This document shows, one piece after another, positions 53,270 through 64,000 of a stretch of 64,000 bases of DNA. The DNA comes from Candidatus Kapaibacterium sp. (lineage in GTDB: Bacteria > Bacteroidota > Ignavibacteria > Kapaibacteriales > NICIL-2), in NCBI GenBank assembly GCA_025055755.1, contig JANWWF010000001.1:600670-664669 (forward strand). Direction: 5' to 3'. Positions within the stretch are counted from its first letter, which is position 1. Each line of letters starts with the position of its first letter. The position numbers were made by a program, and so were the translations under genes. A model generated the notes under the pieces. The model searched no databases, had not been told where the DNA came from, and saw nothing but the letters and a program-made list of their open reading frames with translations.

Positions 53270-54034
53270 ATGCGAATTGCTCTTATTAGCGACATTCACG
53301 CCAATCTCCCAGCGCTGGAAGCATGTTTGGAAGATGTTGCCCAACAGCAGATTGATGCTGTTTATTGCCTGGGAGACTTAGTGGGATACAACGTCTGGCC
53401 CAATGAGGTAATCGAACGTATGCAACGCGAACGTATACCCACTATTGCTGGCAACTACGACGTCGGCATTGGCACAGCAAGTGATGATTGCGGCTGTGCC
53501 TATAAAACTGACCATGAGCGCGCTCTCGGCAAGAAGTCGATAGCATACACAAACGCAACTATCACCGAAAGCAATCGCGCATACTTGCGGAGACTTCCCT
53601 CTCATTTTGTGCTCGAGTATCGCCTGGCAACTGATCAACTGTACCGTGTGTACTTGGTCCATGGCAGTCCTCGTCGCGTCAACGAATACCTATACGAAGA
53701 CCGAAGCGAGGAGAGTCTGCGACGCATAGTCGAGGGAATCGAAGCAGATATTCTGGTATGTGGGCACACGCATATCCCGTACCATCGCACTATTACAGCC
53801 TTTGGGGGGCGGAATGTCCACATTATCAATGCTGGCGCTGTCGGCAAGCCAAAAGATGGTGATCCTCGTGCCTGTTATTGTGTGCTGACACTGACCCTAT
53901 CACCCGATGGAACAGCAATTGAGCCCCAGGTCGAATTTCGTCGTGTCCCCTATGACATCGAGCGGGCAGCCAGTGCCATTATAGCCAGCCCACTGCCGGA
54001 TGAATACGCAGAAATGCTGCGGTATGCCCGATAG
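53270..54034 (+). CDS. Calcineurin-like metallophosphoesterase (YfcE/diadenosine tetraphosphatase-like)
   Basis: This 254-residue protein has the metal-binding motifs of the family: DIHANLPAL, GDLVGYN, GNYDVG (usually GNHD or GNHE), VHGSPRR and GHTHIPY. It could be a phosphodiesterase, phosphatase or dinucleoside polyphosphate hydrolase; the substrate is unknown. The ATG at 53270 is 2 bases after the stop of the cohesin/dockerin gene. Its stop is followed by the rpoC terminator of the convergent operon. Confidence 0.88.
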   Translation: MRIALISDIHANLPALEACLEDVAQQQIDAVYCLGDLVGYNVWPNEVIERMQRERIPTIAGNYDVGIGTASDDCGCAYKTDHERALGKKSIAYTNATITESNRAYLRRLPSHFVLEYRLATDQLYRVYLVHGSPRRVNEYLYEDRSEESLRRIVEGIEADILVCGHTHIPYHRTITAFGGRNVHIINAGAVGKPKDGDPRACYCVLTLTLSPDGTAIEPQVEFRRVPYDIERAASAIIASPLPDEYAEMLRYAR

Positions 54035-54048
54035 GGTCCTTCTCTCCT

Positions 54049-54089
54049 AAAAAATTCGAACGCGCTCCCCGACTGGCAGAGCGCGTTCG
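54049..54089 (-). terminator. Intrinsic terminator of the rpoBC operon
   Basis: A perfect 11-bp stem (54057-54067 with 54079-54089) encloses an 11-base loop. On the minus strand it is followed by a run of six T at 54049-54054. It lies 37 bases beyond the rpoC stop in the direction of transcription and thus fits the end of the ribosomal-RNA polymerase operon. The plus strand has no T-run after it. Confidence 0.82.
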
Positions 54090-54126
54090 TTGCTTACAAC
54101 AACGACAGCGAGATTTCGCCGTCTGC

Positions 54127-57100
54127 CTACGTCGTTTGTCGACGGAGTTGCGGCAGACCGTTTGTTGTCGTCTCGGGCATTGCCTCAGGTGCCGAGGGTA
54201 CCTCTTCTTCTCCGTACACGTCACCAACCTTGCTTTCTACGAGCAAGTTATTGTACACGCGTAGTCCTGTTCCTGCAGGAATAGCCTGTCCAAGGATGAT
54301 GTTCTCTTTGAGTCCGCGGAGGAAGTCCACTTTTGCTTGCGCTGCTGCATCGGAGAGTACCCGAGTTGTTTCCTGGAAGGATGCCGCCGACAGCCACGAC
54401 TCGGTTTGGAGTGCTTGGTCGGTGATTCCCATCAAGATTGGCCGTGCTGTTGCAGGCTCAGCGCGGCGCGCTTTGACTGGCTCTCTACCTTTGCGCTTAA
54501 GCTCAGCATTGATTTCCCGCAAACGGGCACGAGTAATGACCTCGCCAACCTTGACCTGACGAGAGTCACCACGGTCAGTGACAACCACACACTCTTTGAG
54601 GCGATTGTTTTCGTCGAGGAAGGTCACGCGATCAACATGATCTCCCTCCAAGAAGTCGCTATCGCCAGGATCGAGGATTTCAACCTTCTGCAGCATCTGC
54701 CGCACGATGATTTCGATGTGTTTGTCACTAATCTTGACCCCCTGCATTCGATAGACCTCCTGGATTTCATTGACCAAGTACTCGGCAACCGCCGTGATAC
54801 CCTTGATTGCCAGAATACTGTGTGGATCGATCGGACCGTCGGTGAGACGATCTCCTGCTCGAACAAGATCACCATCTTGGACGAGAATATAGCGCCCAAC
54901 AGGCACCAGATACTCTTTCCGCGTGTTCCCGTCAAGACTGGTGACGTAGAGCACAATGTTACCCCGGCGTGGTTTTGGGTCCTTTGTGACGATACCATCA
55001 ATTTCGGTCACAATTGCTGCGTTGCGAGGTGTGCGTGCTTCAAAGAGCTCCGTCACACGAGGCAGACCACCAGTGATATCTCCGGTCGTCCGTCCTAAGT
55101 CACGAGGCATTTTCACAAGGCGTGTGCCAACACTCACACTTTCGCCATCCTCGACAAGAATTTGAGCACGCACAGGCACATCGTAGCGGGCAAGCACGTT
55201 ATCGTTGTCGTCCACAATTTCAATGGCAGGAAGCTTTGTTTTGTCAGTGGACTGGATGGCAATCTTGGTAATATGCCCTGTTTGTTCGTCGTTTTCTTCT
55301 TTGTAGGTCACGTTCAGGATTAAGTCGCGGTAGCGCACACGCCCAGCTTTCTCCGTGAGAATAACCGCATTGTAAGGATCCCACTCGAACAGGAGCTGAC
55401 CTTTCTCAACTTGCTGACCATCGTGCACCCGCAGTACTGCGCCGTAGGTAACATCGTGGTATGCCAGCTCGCGATTAGCATATGGCTCGATGATTTTGAT
55501 GATTCCTGCCCGACTAACTACGAGTTCAACCTCGTTTTCTTCCTGGTCAATGGAGCGAATTGTGCGAATGTTTTCGAACTTGACAATCCCACTTGCCTTT
55601 GCACCGACAGTAGATTGGGAGGTTATCAGCAATGCCGTTCCACCGGTGTGGAATGTACGGAGGGTCAGCTGTGTTCCTGGTTCACCGATAGACTGGGAAG
55701 CAATTGTCCCGACCGCTTCCCCAACGTCCACCAATTTCCCAGTGGCAAGATTACGTCCATAGCATTTTGCGCATACGCCATGCCGTGCCTCGCATGTGAG
55801 CACGGTTCGAATCAGGACCGACTCGATAGATGCTTCTTCGACTGCAGCTGCCTTATCCTCGTCAATGAGTTCTCCTTTTTTGATGATAACGGCTCCGGTA
55901 ATTGGATGCACCACATCCTGCAGTGCTACCCGTCCAAGGATGCGTTCGCTGAGTGGTTCCTTGACGTCCTCCCCATCCTTGAGGGCGCGCATTTCAATAC
56001 CTCGAATAGTTCCGCAGTCTTCCATGGTCACTACCACATCCTGCGCTACGTCGTGGAGGCGGCGTGTTAGATAGCCAGCGTCTGCTGTCTTGAGCGCAGT
56101 ATCCGCAAGACCTTTCCGCGCCCCGTGGGTGGAGATGAAATACTCAAGTATTGTCAAGCCATCGCGGAAGTTCGAAATAATCGGCGTTTCGATAAGTTCT
56201 CCTGTCGAACCGGTTAGCGAACGCTGCGGTTTTGCCATCAAGCCGCGCATTCCAGCAAGCTGACGGATTTGCTCTTTTGAGCCCCGTGCTTGGGAATCGA
56301 GCATCATCCAGAAGGTGTTGAATCCGTCTTGGTCCTGGGCTAACTCGGTGTACAATTTATCGGCGATACGGTTAGTAGCATTACTCCACTGGTCAATTGT
56401 CTTGTTGTATCGCTCCCCGTTGGAGATAATCCCGTTTTCGTAATACCACCGAATTTTATCCACTTCCTCTTGAGTTTTGGCAACAATTTCATCTTTGATG
56501 GACGGAACCACCAGATCTGCAATTGAAACCGACAAGCCTCCCTTCATTGCGTAGTAGAAGCCAATGTCCTTGAGGCGGTCCAAGAATTCTGTCGTGCGCG
56601 CTAAGCCAACTTTGCGGAAGCATTGTCCAATGAGCTGCTTGAGACGCTTTTTCGTGAGCAGCTCGTTGATAAAGCCAAGCTCAGGCGGCACAATTTGGTT
56701 GAAAATGACCCGCCCGGTCGAAGTCTCGATCATTTCCCCATGAATGCGCACTTTGATGAGTGCATGCAGATCGAGCCGGTTAGAATTGTACGCGATGATA
56801 ACTTCGTCCGGGGAAGAGAAAAGATTCCCTTCGCCCCGTGCACCGCGCCGAATCTTGGTCAGATAGTACACCCCAAGCACCATGTCTTGCGATGGCACCG
56901 CGATCGGCTCGCCGTTTTGTGTATGCATGATGTTGTGTGGAGCAAGCATGAGAAGCAAGGCTTCCAGTTGCGCTTCGTGGCTTAAGGGAACGTGTACTGC
57001 CATCTGGTCACCATCGAAGTCTGCGTTGAAGGCGGTGCATACCAGAGGATGCAACTGAATTGCCTTCCCCTCGATCAATCGCGGCTGGAATGCCTGAATC

Positions 57101-58428
57101 CCAAGACGGTGGAGCGTTGGTGCGCGGTTGAGTAATACGGGGTGCCCATCAATGACCTTCTCCAGGATGTCCCACACGATATCGGTCTTACGATCGACGA
57201 TGCGCTTACCAGTTTTGACAGTCTTTGTATAGCCGCGTTCAATCAGCTTGCGGACAATGAAGGGCTTGAACAGCTCAACTGCCATATCCTTTGGTAAGCC
57301 GCACTCATGGAGCTTCAATTCAGGACCGACGACAATCACCGAGCGCCCGGAGTAATCAACTCGTTTTCCTAAAAGATTTTGGCGGAAGCGACCAGTCTTT
57401 CCTCGCAGCGCATCCGCAAGGGACTTGAGGGGACGCTGAGCATCGGTGCGCGCCGTCCGACGAGAGTTGTCAAAAAGCGAATCAACCGCTTCCTGCATCA
57501 TCCGCTTCTCGTTGCGTAGGATTACGTCCGGTGCTTTGATGTCAACAAGTCTCTTGAGACGGTTGTTGCGGATGATGATGCGGCGGTAGAGATCGTTGAT
57601 GTCGCTGGAAGCAAAGCGTCCGCCATCGAGAGGAAGCAAGGGACGAAGTTCCGGGGGAATTACCGGCAGGATGTCAATAACCATCCACTGAGGATTGTTT
57701 GGTTGTCGCCCCGGTTTTGTGCGGAACATGTCCAAAATGCGGAGCCGCTTACTGAGTTCCTTGCGTCGCTGCTGGGATGTCTCCTCGCGCAATTCATTGC
57801 GCAGCTGGAGATACTCTTTGTCTGGATTGACCCGGCGCAATAACTCTTTGATTGCTTCTCCCCCAGTGAGCGCGATAAACTTGCGGGGATCGTCGTCGTC
57901 CAGCTCAAGCTCGCTTTTTGGCAAGCGCTCTTTGACTTCCTGCAACTGTTCTTCCGTCAGGAGAGTAAGGGGCTGCAAGCCAGTCGAGCCAGGTTGAACC
58001 ACCACATACGATTCATAGTACACAATTCGCTCCACATCCTTCAATGGCATGCCAAGAAGCCCTGCAATCTTGGAAGGATGCGAGCGGAGGAACCACACGT
58101 GCACAATCGGCACCGCCAGCGTAATGTGACCAAACCGTTCGCGCCGAACGGTTTTTTCCGTGACCTCCACGCCACAGCGGTCACACACAATGCCCTTGTA
58201 TCGAATGCGCTTGTACTTACCACAGGCGCATTCCCAATCTCGGATTGGACCGAAGATCTTCTCGCAGAACAGGCCATCTCGCTCTGGCCGGAAGGAACGG
58301 TAGTTGATCGTCTCCGGTTTAGTTACTTCGCCATGGGAGCGCCGGAGAATGTCATCAGGCGATGCAAGACGGATCTCGAGCGCTCGAAAACCGCCACGGG
58401 GAATTTGAATTGTTTGGACTCGTGCCAT
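54127..58428 (-). CDS. rpoC: DNA-directed RNA polymerase subunit beta-prime
   Basis: From ATG 58428 this is a 1433-residue RNA polymerase subunit. The N-terminus has the zinc ribbon [23 protein letters not shown], then the catalytic [12 protein letters not shown], a bridge-helix region ([20 protein letters not shown]) and a C-terminal beta-strand domain. A strong Shine-Dalgarno, AAGGAGGT, sits a few bases before the ATG, and this decides the start over 58479. The gene is preceded by rpoB with a 19-base gap. The end is followed by the strong hairpin terminator. Confidence 0.97.
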   Translation of the reverse strand: MARVQTIQIPRGGFRALEIRLASPDDILRRSHGEVTKPETINYRSFRPERDGLFCEKIFGPIRDWECACGKYKRIRYKGIVCDRCGVEVTEKTVRRERFGHITLAVPIVHVWFLRSHPSKIAGLLGMPLKDVERIVYYESYVVVQPGSTGLQPLTLLTEEQLQEVKERLPKSELELDDDDPRKFIALTGGEAIKELLRRVNPDKEYLQLRNELREETSQQRRKELSKRLRILDMFRTKPGRQPNNPQWMVIDILPVIPPELRPLLPLDGGRFASSDINDLYRRIIIRNNRLKRLVDIKAPDVILRNEKRMMQEAVDSLFDNSRRTARTDAQRPLKSLADALRGKTGRFRQNLLGKRVDYSGRSVIVVGPELKLHECGLPKDMAVELFKPFIVRKLIERGYTKTVKTGKRIVDRKTDIVWDILEKVIDGHPVLLNRAPTLHRLGIQAFQPRLIEGKAIQLHPLVCTAFNADFDGDQMAVHVPLSHEAQLEALLLMLAPHNIMHTQNGEPIAVPSQDMVLGVYYLTKIRRGARGEGNLFSSPDEVIIAYNSNRLDLHALIKVRIHGEMIETSTGRVIFNQIVPPELGFINELLTKKRLKQLIGQCFRKVGLARTTEFLDRLKDIGFYYAMKGGLSVSIADLVVPSIKDEIVAKTQEEVDKIRWYYENGIISNGERYNKTIDQWSNATNRIADKLYTELAQDQDGFNTFWMMLDSQARGSKEQIRQLAGMRGLMAKPQRSLTGSTGELIETPIISNFRDGLTILEYFISTHGARKGLADTALKTADAGYLTRRLHDVAQDVVVTMEDCGTIRGIEMRALKDGEDVKEPLSERILGRVALQDVVHPITGAVIIKKGELIDEDKAAAVEEASIESVLIRTVLTCEARHGVCAKCYGRNLATGKLVDVGEAVGTIASQSIGEPGTQLTLRTFHTGGTALLITSQSTVGAKASGIVKFENIRTIRSIDQEENEVELVVSRAGIIKIIEPYANRELAYHDVTYGAVLRVHDGQQVEKGQLLFEWDPYNAVILTEKAGRVRYRDLILNVTYKEENDEQTGHITKIAIQSTDKTKLPAIEIVDDNDNVLARYDVPVRAQILVEDGESVSVGTRLVKMPRDLGRTTGDITGGLPRVTELFEARTPRNAAIVTEIDGIVTKDPKPRRGNIVLYVTSLDGNTRKEYLVPVGRYILVQDGDLVRAGDRLTDGPIDPHSILAIKGITAVAEYLVNEIQEVYRMQGVKISDKHIEIIVRQMLQKVEILDPGDSDFLEGDHVDRVTFLDENNRLKECVVVTDRGDSRQVKVGEVITRARLREINAELKRKGREPVKARRAEPATARPILMGITDQALQTESWLSAASFQETTRVLSDAAAQAKVDFLRGLKENIILGQAIPAGTGLRVYNNLLVESKVGDVYGEEEVPSAPEAMPETTTNGLPQLRRQTT

Positions 58429-58431
58429 AGG

Positions 58432-58441
58432 AATACCTCCT
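58432..58441 (-). promoter_or_regulatory. Strong ribosome-binding site for rpoC
   Basis: The minus strand reads AAGGAGGT just before the rpoC ATG (58428). Most genes in this window have no such motif, so this is unusual, and it also fixes the rpoC start. Confidence 0.6.
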
Positions 58442-58447
58442 TCGTTG

Positions 58448-61400
58448 TTAGCTAACTCGTTCTTCAATTGGATGACCATCGAGCCGCACGTCTAAGCATA
58501 GACCTTGCAGCTCACGAACAAGCACCATGAATGCCTCAGGGAGATTGGGTTGTGGTGCATTGAAGCCTTTGACGATTGCTTCGTAGATTTTGGCGCGCCC
58601 GTTGACATCATCCGATTTGACTGTCAACATTTCTTGGAGCGTCGCCGATGCACCGTACGCTTCCAGTGCCCAGACCTCCATTTCGCCAAGGCGCTGACCA
58701 CCAAATTGGGCTTTCCCTCCAAGAGGCTGTTGTGTAATAAGCGAGTAAGGACCAATCGAGCGGGCATGAATCTTATCTTCCACCATATGCGACAGCTTCA
58801 TCATGTAGATGACCCCCACGGTTACCTTGTGTTCAAATGGTTCGCCCGTTCGACCATCGTAGAGGATAGTTTTTCCGTCGCGGGGTAATCCAGCCTTTTC
58901 CAGATAATCACCCACCTGTTCCCAGCTTGCCCCATCAAAGACGGGAGAGGCAAAGTATATCCCCAGTTTTGATGCCGCCCATCCAAGTGCTGTTTCGTAG
59001 AGCTGTCCTAAGTTCATCCGGGAGGGCACACCAAGTGGGTTGAGAATGATGTCCACGGGAGTTCCATCTGGCAAAAAGGGCATGTCCTCGATAGGAACGA
59101 TTTTTGAAACAATCCCCTTGTTGCCATGTCGCCCCGCCATCTTATCTCCCACTTGCAGTTTGCGTTTCTTGGCAATGAAAACCTTCGCCATCGAGAGCAC
59201 ACCAGTTTGTAATTCGTCCCCCATGCTCGCACGATTCCGCATAATACGGGCGTGCGCATGAATTTCATTGCGCCGGATGCGATAGTTTTCCATCAACCGT
59301 CGCACAAGAGCCATCGTATGCTCATCGGCAACCCACGAGTGCGTCAAATCAAGCTCGTGAAGAGGAAGGTCTCCTTTTTCGTATTTATCGCGCAAGTTTT
59401 GTCGCGTGATCTTTGTGCCGCTCATGTACACGCGCTTGCCATCGATGGTTGAGACGCCAGTGCTTTGCTTCCCGTCAAGAAGCACTGCCAAGCGATCAAT
59501 GCATTGGAGATCTAATGCGCGAAGTTGCTCTTGCTCCTCTCGGTCAATTGCATCGCGACGGCGTTTTTCTTCTGCCCGAAACTCGGCATCACTGATGATA
59601 AAGCGGCGCTGGAAGAGCTTTGTATTGATAACTGTACCGCGCAGTCCTGGTGGTGCTTTGAGCGAGGCATCTTTGACTTCCCCTGCGCGATCGCCAAAGA
59701 TTGCTCGCAGAAGTTTCTCTTCCGGTGTGGGATCGACTTCTCCTTTTGGCGTTACCTTACCGATGAGGATATCTCCCTCCTTGACCTTCGTGCCCACACG
59801 GACGATACCATGTTCATCAAGATCGCGCACCATCTCCTCGCTCATGCTAGGAATATCCCGCGTAAACTCTTCTTCTCCCCGCTTAGTATCCCGCACTACT
59901 GCAGTGAATTCCTCGATGTGCACCGAGGTGAAAATATCCTCAGCTACCAATCGCTCGCTTATGATAATCGCATCCTCGAAGTTATAGCCCCGCCACGGCA
60001 TGAATGCCACCAGCACGTTGCGGCCAAGCGCCAACTCACCGCGGTCAGTACACGCTCCATCGGCGATAGGCATCCCACGATACACTCGGTCGCCCACACG
60101 AACTATCGGGCGCTGGCAAATGCAGGTATCTTGATTTGTCCGATAAAAGCTCAGCAGGGGATAAGTAACAACCCGATCACCTTCGAACGAGACAAGTTTT
60201 TCCTCTTCACTACGCGGGTCATCATACCGAATACGGATGTAATCAGCCGAGACGTATTCGACAACACCATCATCTTCTGCAAGCAGGAGTGCTCGAGCAT
60301 CCCGTGCGATGCGTGCCTCCATACCCGTGCCAACGTAGGGAGCCTCCGGACGAAGCAAGGGCACTGCCTGACGCTGCATGTTCGAACCCATCAGTGCGCG
60401 GTTTGCATCGTCATGCTCCAGAAATGGGATAAGAGAAGCAGCTGGCGAAAGAATTTGGTCAGTTGTAACGTCCATGTATTCGACCTCTTCAGGGCGAACC
60501 GTCACGTAGTCCCCACTTTGGCGAGCACGAACCCGTGGTCCGATGATAGCACCCTTTTCATCCACCGGCGTGGAAGCCGGCGCGATAACCTTCCCTTCCT
60601 CATCTTCCGCTGAAAGGTACTCGATGGTGTTTGTAACGACACCATTGACCACTTTGCGATAAGGTGTCTCAATGAAGCCGAACTGATTGATCCGCGCATG
60701 CATTGCCAGCGACGAGATCAAGCCAATGTTTGGACCTTCTGGCGTTTCGATAGGACACAACCGTCCATAGTGCGTATAGTGCACGTCACGCACTTCGAAG
60801 CCAGCACGTTCTCGCGTCAGACCGCCTGGACCAAGAGCAGATACCCGGCGTTTATGTGTGAGCTCTGCGAGAGGATTTGTTTGGTCCATGAATTGAGACA
60901 ACTGGTTAGTCCCAAAAAACTGATTGACAACGCTCGTCACTGCTCGAGCGTTCGTCAATGCAGAAGGGGAGAGCTCGTCCAGATCTTGGACAGTCAATTT
61001 GTCTTTCATCCCTCGCGCAAGCCGCGTAATGCCAGTCATGTAGATCGCCGAGAGCTGCTCTCCAACGGTCCGGACACGGCGGTTGGACAGGTGATCAACA
61101 TCATCGATCGGATACTTCCCTTGGTGCACGCCCAACAGGTAACGTACTGTTGCAACTAAATCTTCGTTGGTCAAAATAGTCGTTGTCAAGGGAGGCGGTT
61201 CTACCCCCAGCTCGTTGAAGATTGGTTCGAGCTTCCGATTGATACGGAAGCGTCCCACTTCACCAATATCGTAGCGTTTGTCATCAAAGCAAATGCGGAA
61301 AATGACGTGCCAAGCCGCTTCCATATCCGGTGGCTCGCTTGCCCGGATCTGCCGGTAAATGGTTTCAAGCGCATCCTCGTGCGAGCGCGTTGTGTCCTTA

Positions 61401-62347
61401 TCAAGTGTTCGCTTGATGAGAGGCTCGTCGTTAGGATCAGTGTAGGTGTAAAGCACTACTTTTTCAATACTCGACTGCCGCAGTTTGGCAATCGTCTCTT
61501 CGTCGAGCACAGTGTTACGCGTTGCGATAACCTCCCCCGTAGCAAAGTCAATGGTATCAGTTGCAACAATTCTCCCAATGTGCCGCTCACCTAACTCGCG
61601 TACTGCAACTTTTTCGGTTACATCGAACAGTGCAAGAATTTCTTCGTCGGTCGAGCAGAAGGGGGTACCATCAGGTCTGCGCAGAGCACGAAGGAAGGTT
61701 GTTGCCAAAAATTTCTTTTTGCGATCGATGTAGGCGTAGAGCAGATTATTGATGTCGGTTGTGAACTCCACCCATGATCCCTTGAAGGGTATAATTCGTG
61801 CCGAGTGGAGTTTCATGCCGTTAGCGTGAATAGTTTCATCGAAGAACACCCCTGGAGAACGATGTATCTGGGAAACGACCACCCGTTCAGCACCATTGAT
61901 GATGAAGGTACCGCGGGGGGTCATTGCGGGGATTGTTCCCATGTATACTTCCTGCTCAATCGCCTCGATGTAGTCCTCGGAGCTTGGATCAGCTTTACTC
62001 GATAGCCGCAATTTCGCTTTAAGCGTTTTCGCATAGGTTAGCTCGCGCTCGCGGCATTCTTCTTCGGTGTACCGCGGACGCTCAATTGTGTATCCGAGGA
62101 AATCTACTTGAAGAATGCCCTGGTTATCCTCAACAGGAAAGTTGGCAAGAAATGCCTTTTGCAAGCCAACAGGCTTCCGCTGCTCGTGCGGAACATCTTC
62201 TTGGAGAAACTCTTCATACGAGCGCAGTTGAACATCCAGGAGGTCATCATAAAGTTGTTGGCTGGGTACGCGTGCAAACGAGACACGCTCCCGCAACCGG
62301 AATGGCTCGTTGCCATGCACAGGAGAAGTAGGTTTTGCTTTTTTCAT
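58448..62347 (-). CDS. rpoB: DNA-directed RNA polymerase subunit beta
   Basis: From ATG 62347 the 1299-residue RpoB carries the rifampicin-region sequence [28 protein letters not shown], with sensitive-type residues at the usual D516, H526 and S531 positions. The RPGERAGFEV-type and [17 protein letters not shown] motifs follow, and the C-terminal [24 protein letters not shown] is present. The length is typical for Bacteroidota. It follows rplL across a structured 300-base gap. No Shine-Dalgarno is apparent before the ATG. Confidence 0.97.
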   Translation of the reverse strand: MKKAKPTSPVHGNEPFRLRERVSFARVPSQQLYDDLLDVQLRSYEEFLQEDVPHEQRKPVGLQKAFLANFPVEDNQGILQVDFLGYTIERPRYTEEECRERELTYAKTLKAKLRLSSKADPSSEDYIEAIEQEVYMGTIPAMTPRGTFIINGAERVVVSQIHRSPGVFFDETIHANGMKLHSARIIPFKGSWVEFTTDINNLLYAYIDRKKKFLATTFLRALRRPDGTPFCSTDEEILALFDVTEKVAVRELGERHIGRIVATDTIDFATGEVIATRNTVLDEETIAKLRQSSIEKVVLYTYTDPNDEPLIKRTLDKDTTRSHEDALETIYRQIRASEPPDMEAAWHVIFRICFDDKRYDIGEVGRFRINRKLEPIFNELGVEPPPLTTTILTNEDLVATVRYLLGVHQGKYPIDDVDHLSNRRVRTVGEQLSAIYMTGITRLARGMKDKLTVQDLDELSPSALTNARAVTSVVNQFFGTNQLSQFMDQTNPLAELTHKRRVSALGPGGLTRERAGFEVRDVHYTHYGRLCPIETPEGPNIGLISSLAMHARINQFGFIETPYRKVVNGVVTNTIEYLSAEDEEGKVIAPASTPVDEKGAIIGPRVRARQSGDYVTVRPEEVEYMDVTTDQILSPAASLIPFLEHDDANRALMGSNMQRQAVPLLRPEAPYVGTGMEARIARDARALLLAEDDGVVEYVSADYIRIRYDDPRSEEEKLVSFEGDRVVTYPLLSFYRTNQDTCICQRPIVRVGDRVYRGMPIADGACTDRGELALGRNVLVAFMPWRGYNFEDAIIISERLVAEDIFTSVHIEEFTAVVRDTKRGEEEFTRDIPSMSEEMVRDLDEHGIVRVGTKVKEGDILIGKVTPKGEVDPTPEEKLLRAIFGDRAGEVKDASLKAPPGLRGTVINTKLFQRRFIISDAEFRAEEKRRRDAIDREEQEQLRALDLQCIDRLAVLLDGKQSTGVSTIDGKRVYMSGTKITRQNLRDKYEKGDLPLHELDLTHSWVADEHTMALVRRLMENYRIRRNEIHAHARIMRNRASMGDELQTGVLSMAKVFIAKKRKLQVGDKMAGRHGNKGIVSKIVPIEDMPFLPDGTPVDIILNPLGVPSRMNLGQLYETALGWAASKLGIYFASPVFDGASWEQVGDYLEKAGLPRDGKTILYDGRTGEPFEHKVTVGVIYMMKLSHMVEDKIHARSIGPYSLITQQPLGGKAQFGGQRLGEMEVWALEAYGASATLQEMLTVKSDDVNGRAKIYEAIVKGFNAPQPNLPEAFMVLVRELQGLCLDVRLDGHPIEERVS

Positions 62348-62647
62348 GGGAGTGCAATAGCAGACGTGAAACACGAAAGGGTTCCTTGACTACTGCCGCT
62401 TAGAGCAACCAGATAACGGCAGCGATCAAGAAACCCTCGGACTACGTGCCAGACACACGGATATAGACCGTCAACACGAAACTCTACGTGCATTTGTTCC
62501 GAGGGGAAGCATTGTCATAAGAAGATGACAATGCAACCAGTCTCGATTGTTGACGGTTTCGCGCGATTGATATCCACCGTCGCGAAACCCACTGTGCGGT
62601 GCACGCCCCTTGCTGTCTGGGGACGTGCACCGCAAGCGAGCCGTTCG
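62348..62647 (-). promoter_or_regulatory. Structured rplL-rpoB intergenic leader with several hairpins
   Basis: This 300-base gap inside the operon contains at least four inverted repeats on the transcribed strand. 62595-62634 is a 15-bp stem with one bulge and a 9-base loop, just after rplL. 62555-62589 is a perfect 9-bp stem, which competes with an overlapping GACGGT/ACCGTC pair. 62509-62534 is a perfect 10-bp stem with a 6-base loop. 62379-62436 is a long imperfect hairpin ending 31 bases before the rpoB ATG. No T-run follows any of them. In E. coli this gap holds an attenuator and an RNase III site. Confidence 0.6.
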
Positions 62648-63034
62648 TTACTTGAGGGTAACTTTTGCGCCAGCTTCTTCGAGCTTTTTCTTGATAGATT
62701 CGGCTTCTTCCTTCGAAACGCCTTCCTTGACCATTTTGGGAGCGCCTTCGACTAAATCCTTTGCTTCCTTTAGGCCAAGACCGGTGATCTCACGGACTAC
62801 TTTGATGACGTTGAGCTTTTGCGCGCCTGCTTCCGTCAGTTCAACATCGAAAGTGGTCTTTTCTTCTTCCGCCGGTGCGGCTGCAGCGCCCGCTGCTGCT
62901 GGCATCGCTGCCATCATCATTGGTGCTGCTGCAGTGACACCAAACTTTTCTTCAAGCGCTTTTTTCAGCTCTGCCGCTTCCGCAAGCGTAAGATTGCTGA
63001 TTTTCTCGACCAGTTCTTCAACAATAGCAGACAT
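62648..63034 (-). CDS. rplL: 50S ribosomal protein L7/L12
   Basis: This 128-residue protein has the short N-terminal dimerisation helix ([19 protein letters not shown]), an Ala/Pro-rich hinge and the C-terminal domain ([38 protein letters not shown]). It forms the multimeric stalk with L10, recruiting elongation and release factors. The ATG at 63034 lies 29 bases after the L10 stop (63064). A strong hairpin lies 14 bases beyond its stop. Confidence 0.98.
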   Translation of the reverse strand: MSAIVEELVEKISNLTLAEAAELKKALEEKFGVTAAAPMMMAAMPAAAGAAAAPAEEEKTTFDVELTEAGAQKLNVIKVVREITGLGLKEAKDLVEGAPKMVKEGVSKEEAESIKKKLEEAGAKVTLK

Positions 63035-63063
63035 GACTATTCACACAATAGGTTCAACATTCA

Positions 63064-63594
63064 CTATGCAGCTTTTTTCTTTGCGACTTCCTCGATCACC
63101 GAGGCTAAGCCGCCAATTACCGAATTGATCGTGCCGACGATGCCAGAAGCGGGAGCAGTCAACGAGCCAAGGATGCCAGCAATGATTTCTTCCCGCGTCG
63201 GGAGCGATGCAATCACCGATAACTGGGAGCCATCGAATACCGTTCCTTCGACGATTGCCAGTTTCAAGCGAGGCTTTCCCTCGTGCTTGCTGGAGTACTC
63301 CTTTAGTACTTTCGCTGGAGAGATGGGATCTGCCAGCGAGGCGAAAACCACCGCCGTCTGGCCAAACAGTTTCCGCTCGTCGAATTGCGGCTGATTGGTT
63401 TGCTCCAGTGCTCGGAGGAGCAACGTATTTTTCACCACGCGGTAGCGTGCTCCTTTGCTCTTGAGCATACGCCGTAGTTCCCAATCCTCGGCAACGGTCA
63501 TTGTGGCAAAGTCCACAAAGTACAGCGCCGATGATTGAGTAATCGCTTCGGCAACTTCGGCAACGATCTGTGCTTTTTGTTCACGTGTTGCCAT
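63064..63594 (-). CDS. rplJ: 50S ribosomal protein L10
   Basis: From ATG 63594 the 176-residue L10 has MATREQKAQIVAEV, the RNA-binding N-terminal domain (KGARYRVVKNTLLLRAL, GQTAVVFASLADPISPAKV) and a C-terminal helix that carries L12 dimers. The start at 63594 is favoured over 63654 because the added segment lacks similarity. The upstream 109-base gap contains a possible L10 leader. Confidence 0.97.
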   Translation of the reverse strand: MATREQKAQIVAEVAEAITQSSALYFVDFATMTVAEDWELRRMLKSKGARYRVVKNTLLLRALEQTNQPQFDERKLFGQTAVVFASLADPISPAKVLKEYSSKHEGKPRLKLAIVEGTVFDGSQLSVIASLPTREEIIAGILGSLTAPASGIVGTINSVIGGLASVIEEVAKKKAA

Positions 63595-63703
63595 GGAATA
63601 GCGTTCCACTGTGGTACTGGTATGTGCTCTGTCCTCCTCGGGTGTCCACATCACCGTCGGTCAGAAGAGCACGGCGTTGAGTGCGTAATAGCATTCACTG
63701 GTT
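63595..63703 (-). promoter_or_regulatory. Candidate L10 leader between rplA and rplJ
   Basis: The gap carries a perfect 7-bp inverted repeat, GTGCTCT/AGAGCAC (63624-63630 with 63666-63672), and an inner GGTG/CACC hairpin (63641-63655). In other bacteria L10(L12)4 binds a kinked stem at this place to repress its own translation. The position fits, but I cannot confirm the kink-turn. Confidence 0.4.
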
Positions 63704-64000
63704 TTAGCTTGACGATCCAAGCGCGGGCATACTTGTTTCGCTAACCCGCACGCTTGGACCCATCGTCGAACTGAAAGCGATACTTTTGATGTATTTGCCT
63801 TTTGCTGTCGCTGGTTTTGCGCGGAGTATGCTGTGATACAGAGCTGTGATATTTTCAACAAGCTTTTCTGCCGGGAATGAACATTTCCCAATAGCTGCAT
63901 GCACAATCCCCGCTTTATCTACGCGGTATTCAATTTTTCCCGCTTTGACTTCTGCAACTGCTTTCGCAACGTCGAACGTAACAGTACCGCTCTTCGGATT
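63704..64000 (-). CDS. rplA: 50S ribosomal protein L1, C-terminal part (runs off the window)
   Basis: The last 99 codons of L1 are present: [15 protein letters not shown] at the window edge, then [39 protein letters not shown] and SSTMGP near the end. The TAA is at 63704-63706. L1 forms the L1 stalk near the tRNA exit site. The N-terminal part is outside the window. Confidence 0.97.
   Translation of the reverse strand, partial: NPKSGTVTFDVAKAVAEVKAGKIEYRVDKAGIVHAAIGKCSFPAEKLVENITALYHSILRAKPATAKGKYIKSIAFSSTMGPSVRVSETSMPALGSSS

Noticed and set aside
59525-60613. A 362-codon plus-strand frame antisense to rpoB
   Set aside because: It is entirely inside rpoB on the other strand, shows no recognisable domain, and mirrors codon bias of rpoB.
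1-64000. tRNA, rRNA, CRISPR arrays, insertion sequences, prophage and replication origin
   Set aside because: I looked through the gaps and coding regions and found no cloverleaf, spacer repeats, transposase or integrase, or origin-like repeats.

Overview
The window looks like chromosomal DNA from a Bacteroidota/FCB-group bacterium, possibly a Kapabacteria-, Ignavibacteria- or Chlorobiota-like lineage. The lineage is inferred from four things: three secreted proteins with C-terminal type IX secretion (T9SS) sorting domains, a DUF4835/PorD-type protein, families typical of the phylum (DUF6029, DUF4175, DUF4159), and upstream -7 elements of the Bacteroidota form TAnnTTTG. Shine-Dalgarno sequences are mostly weak or absent; rpoC is a clear exception. 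The region is gene dense, with many ATGA or GTGA start/stop overlaps and several convergent genes whose ends overlap. I see no tRNA, rRNA, CRISPR array, insertion sequence or prophage.

Layout. 1-5714: 5' part of an EF-G gene, pirin, phosphofructokinase with an alkyltransferase-like protein, a T9SS cargo protein divergent from a TlpA-like thioredoxin and a DUF6029 outer-membrane protein. 5868-11083: a LolA-like protein, the tRNA selenouridine synthase MnmH, then three genes (HAD-UbiA fusion, DprE1-like, DprE2-like) that together look like a polyprenyl-phospho-arabinose pathway. 11107-19439 (minus): a TMEM260/DUF2723-type glycosyltransferase, RfbB, proline dehydrogenase, Tmk, RsmI, a NUDIX-TadA fusion, a beta-CASP nuclease and PorD. 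19454-22200: two probable outer-membrane proteins, one with a ComEA-like HhH domain. 22179-28402 (minus): a TIGR01777 oxidoreductase, a FlgD-Ig-like secreted protein, ribosomal protein S1, a NUDIX hydrolase, an RluB-family protein lacking its catalytic Asp, and AccA. 28399-35498 (minus): an exopolysaccharide block (SLBB export protein, polyprenyl glycosylphosphotransferase, polyprenyl-P-mannose synthase, a GT2 fused to a degenerate glycosylphosphotransferase, WecB). 35483-40961 (minus): a small barrel-like protein, DUF4175, DUF4159, RsmG. 40976-45734: GT2, ACT-malic enzyme, LysE, a REC-histidine kinase and YciO. 45731-53267: a 1403-residue T9SS adhesin-like protein, leucine dehydrogenase, NusB and a cohesin/dockerin/T9SS protein. 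53270-54034: a metallophosphoesterase. 54127-64000 (minus): the rplA-rplJ-rplL-rpoB-rpoC operon, with a structured L12-rpoB gap and a strong terminator after rpoC.

The genes that most plausibly work together are the envelope-glycan genes. One operon can make polyprenyl-phospho-arabinose, another gene can make polyprenyl-phospho-mannose, and a GT-C enzyme of the protein O-mannosyltransferase type could use a lipid-linked sugar. The exopolysaccharide block adds initiation, elongation and export functions. The other standout features are domain-level oddities: the NUDIX-TadA fusion, the RluB-like protein with GRLD changed to GPLA, the GT2/degenerate-PGT fusion, a DprE1 homologue with Ala at the benzothiazinone-target Cys position, and a structured 263-nt gap containing a possible 36-codon ORF.
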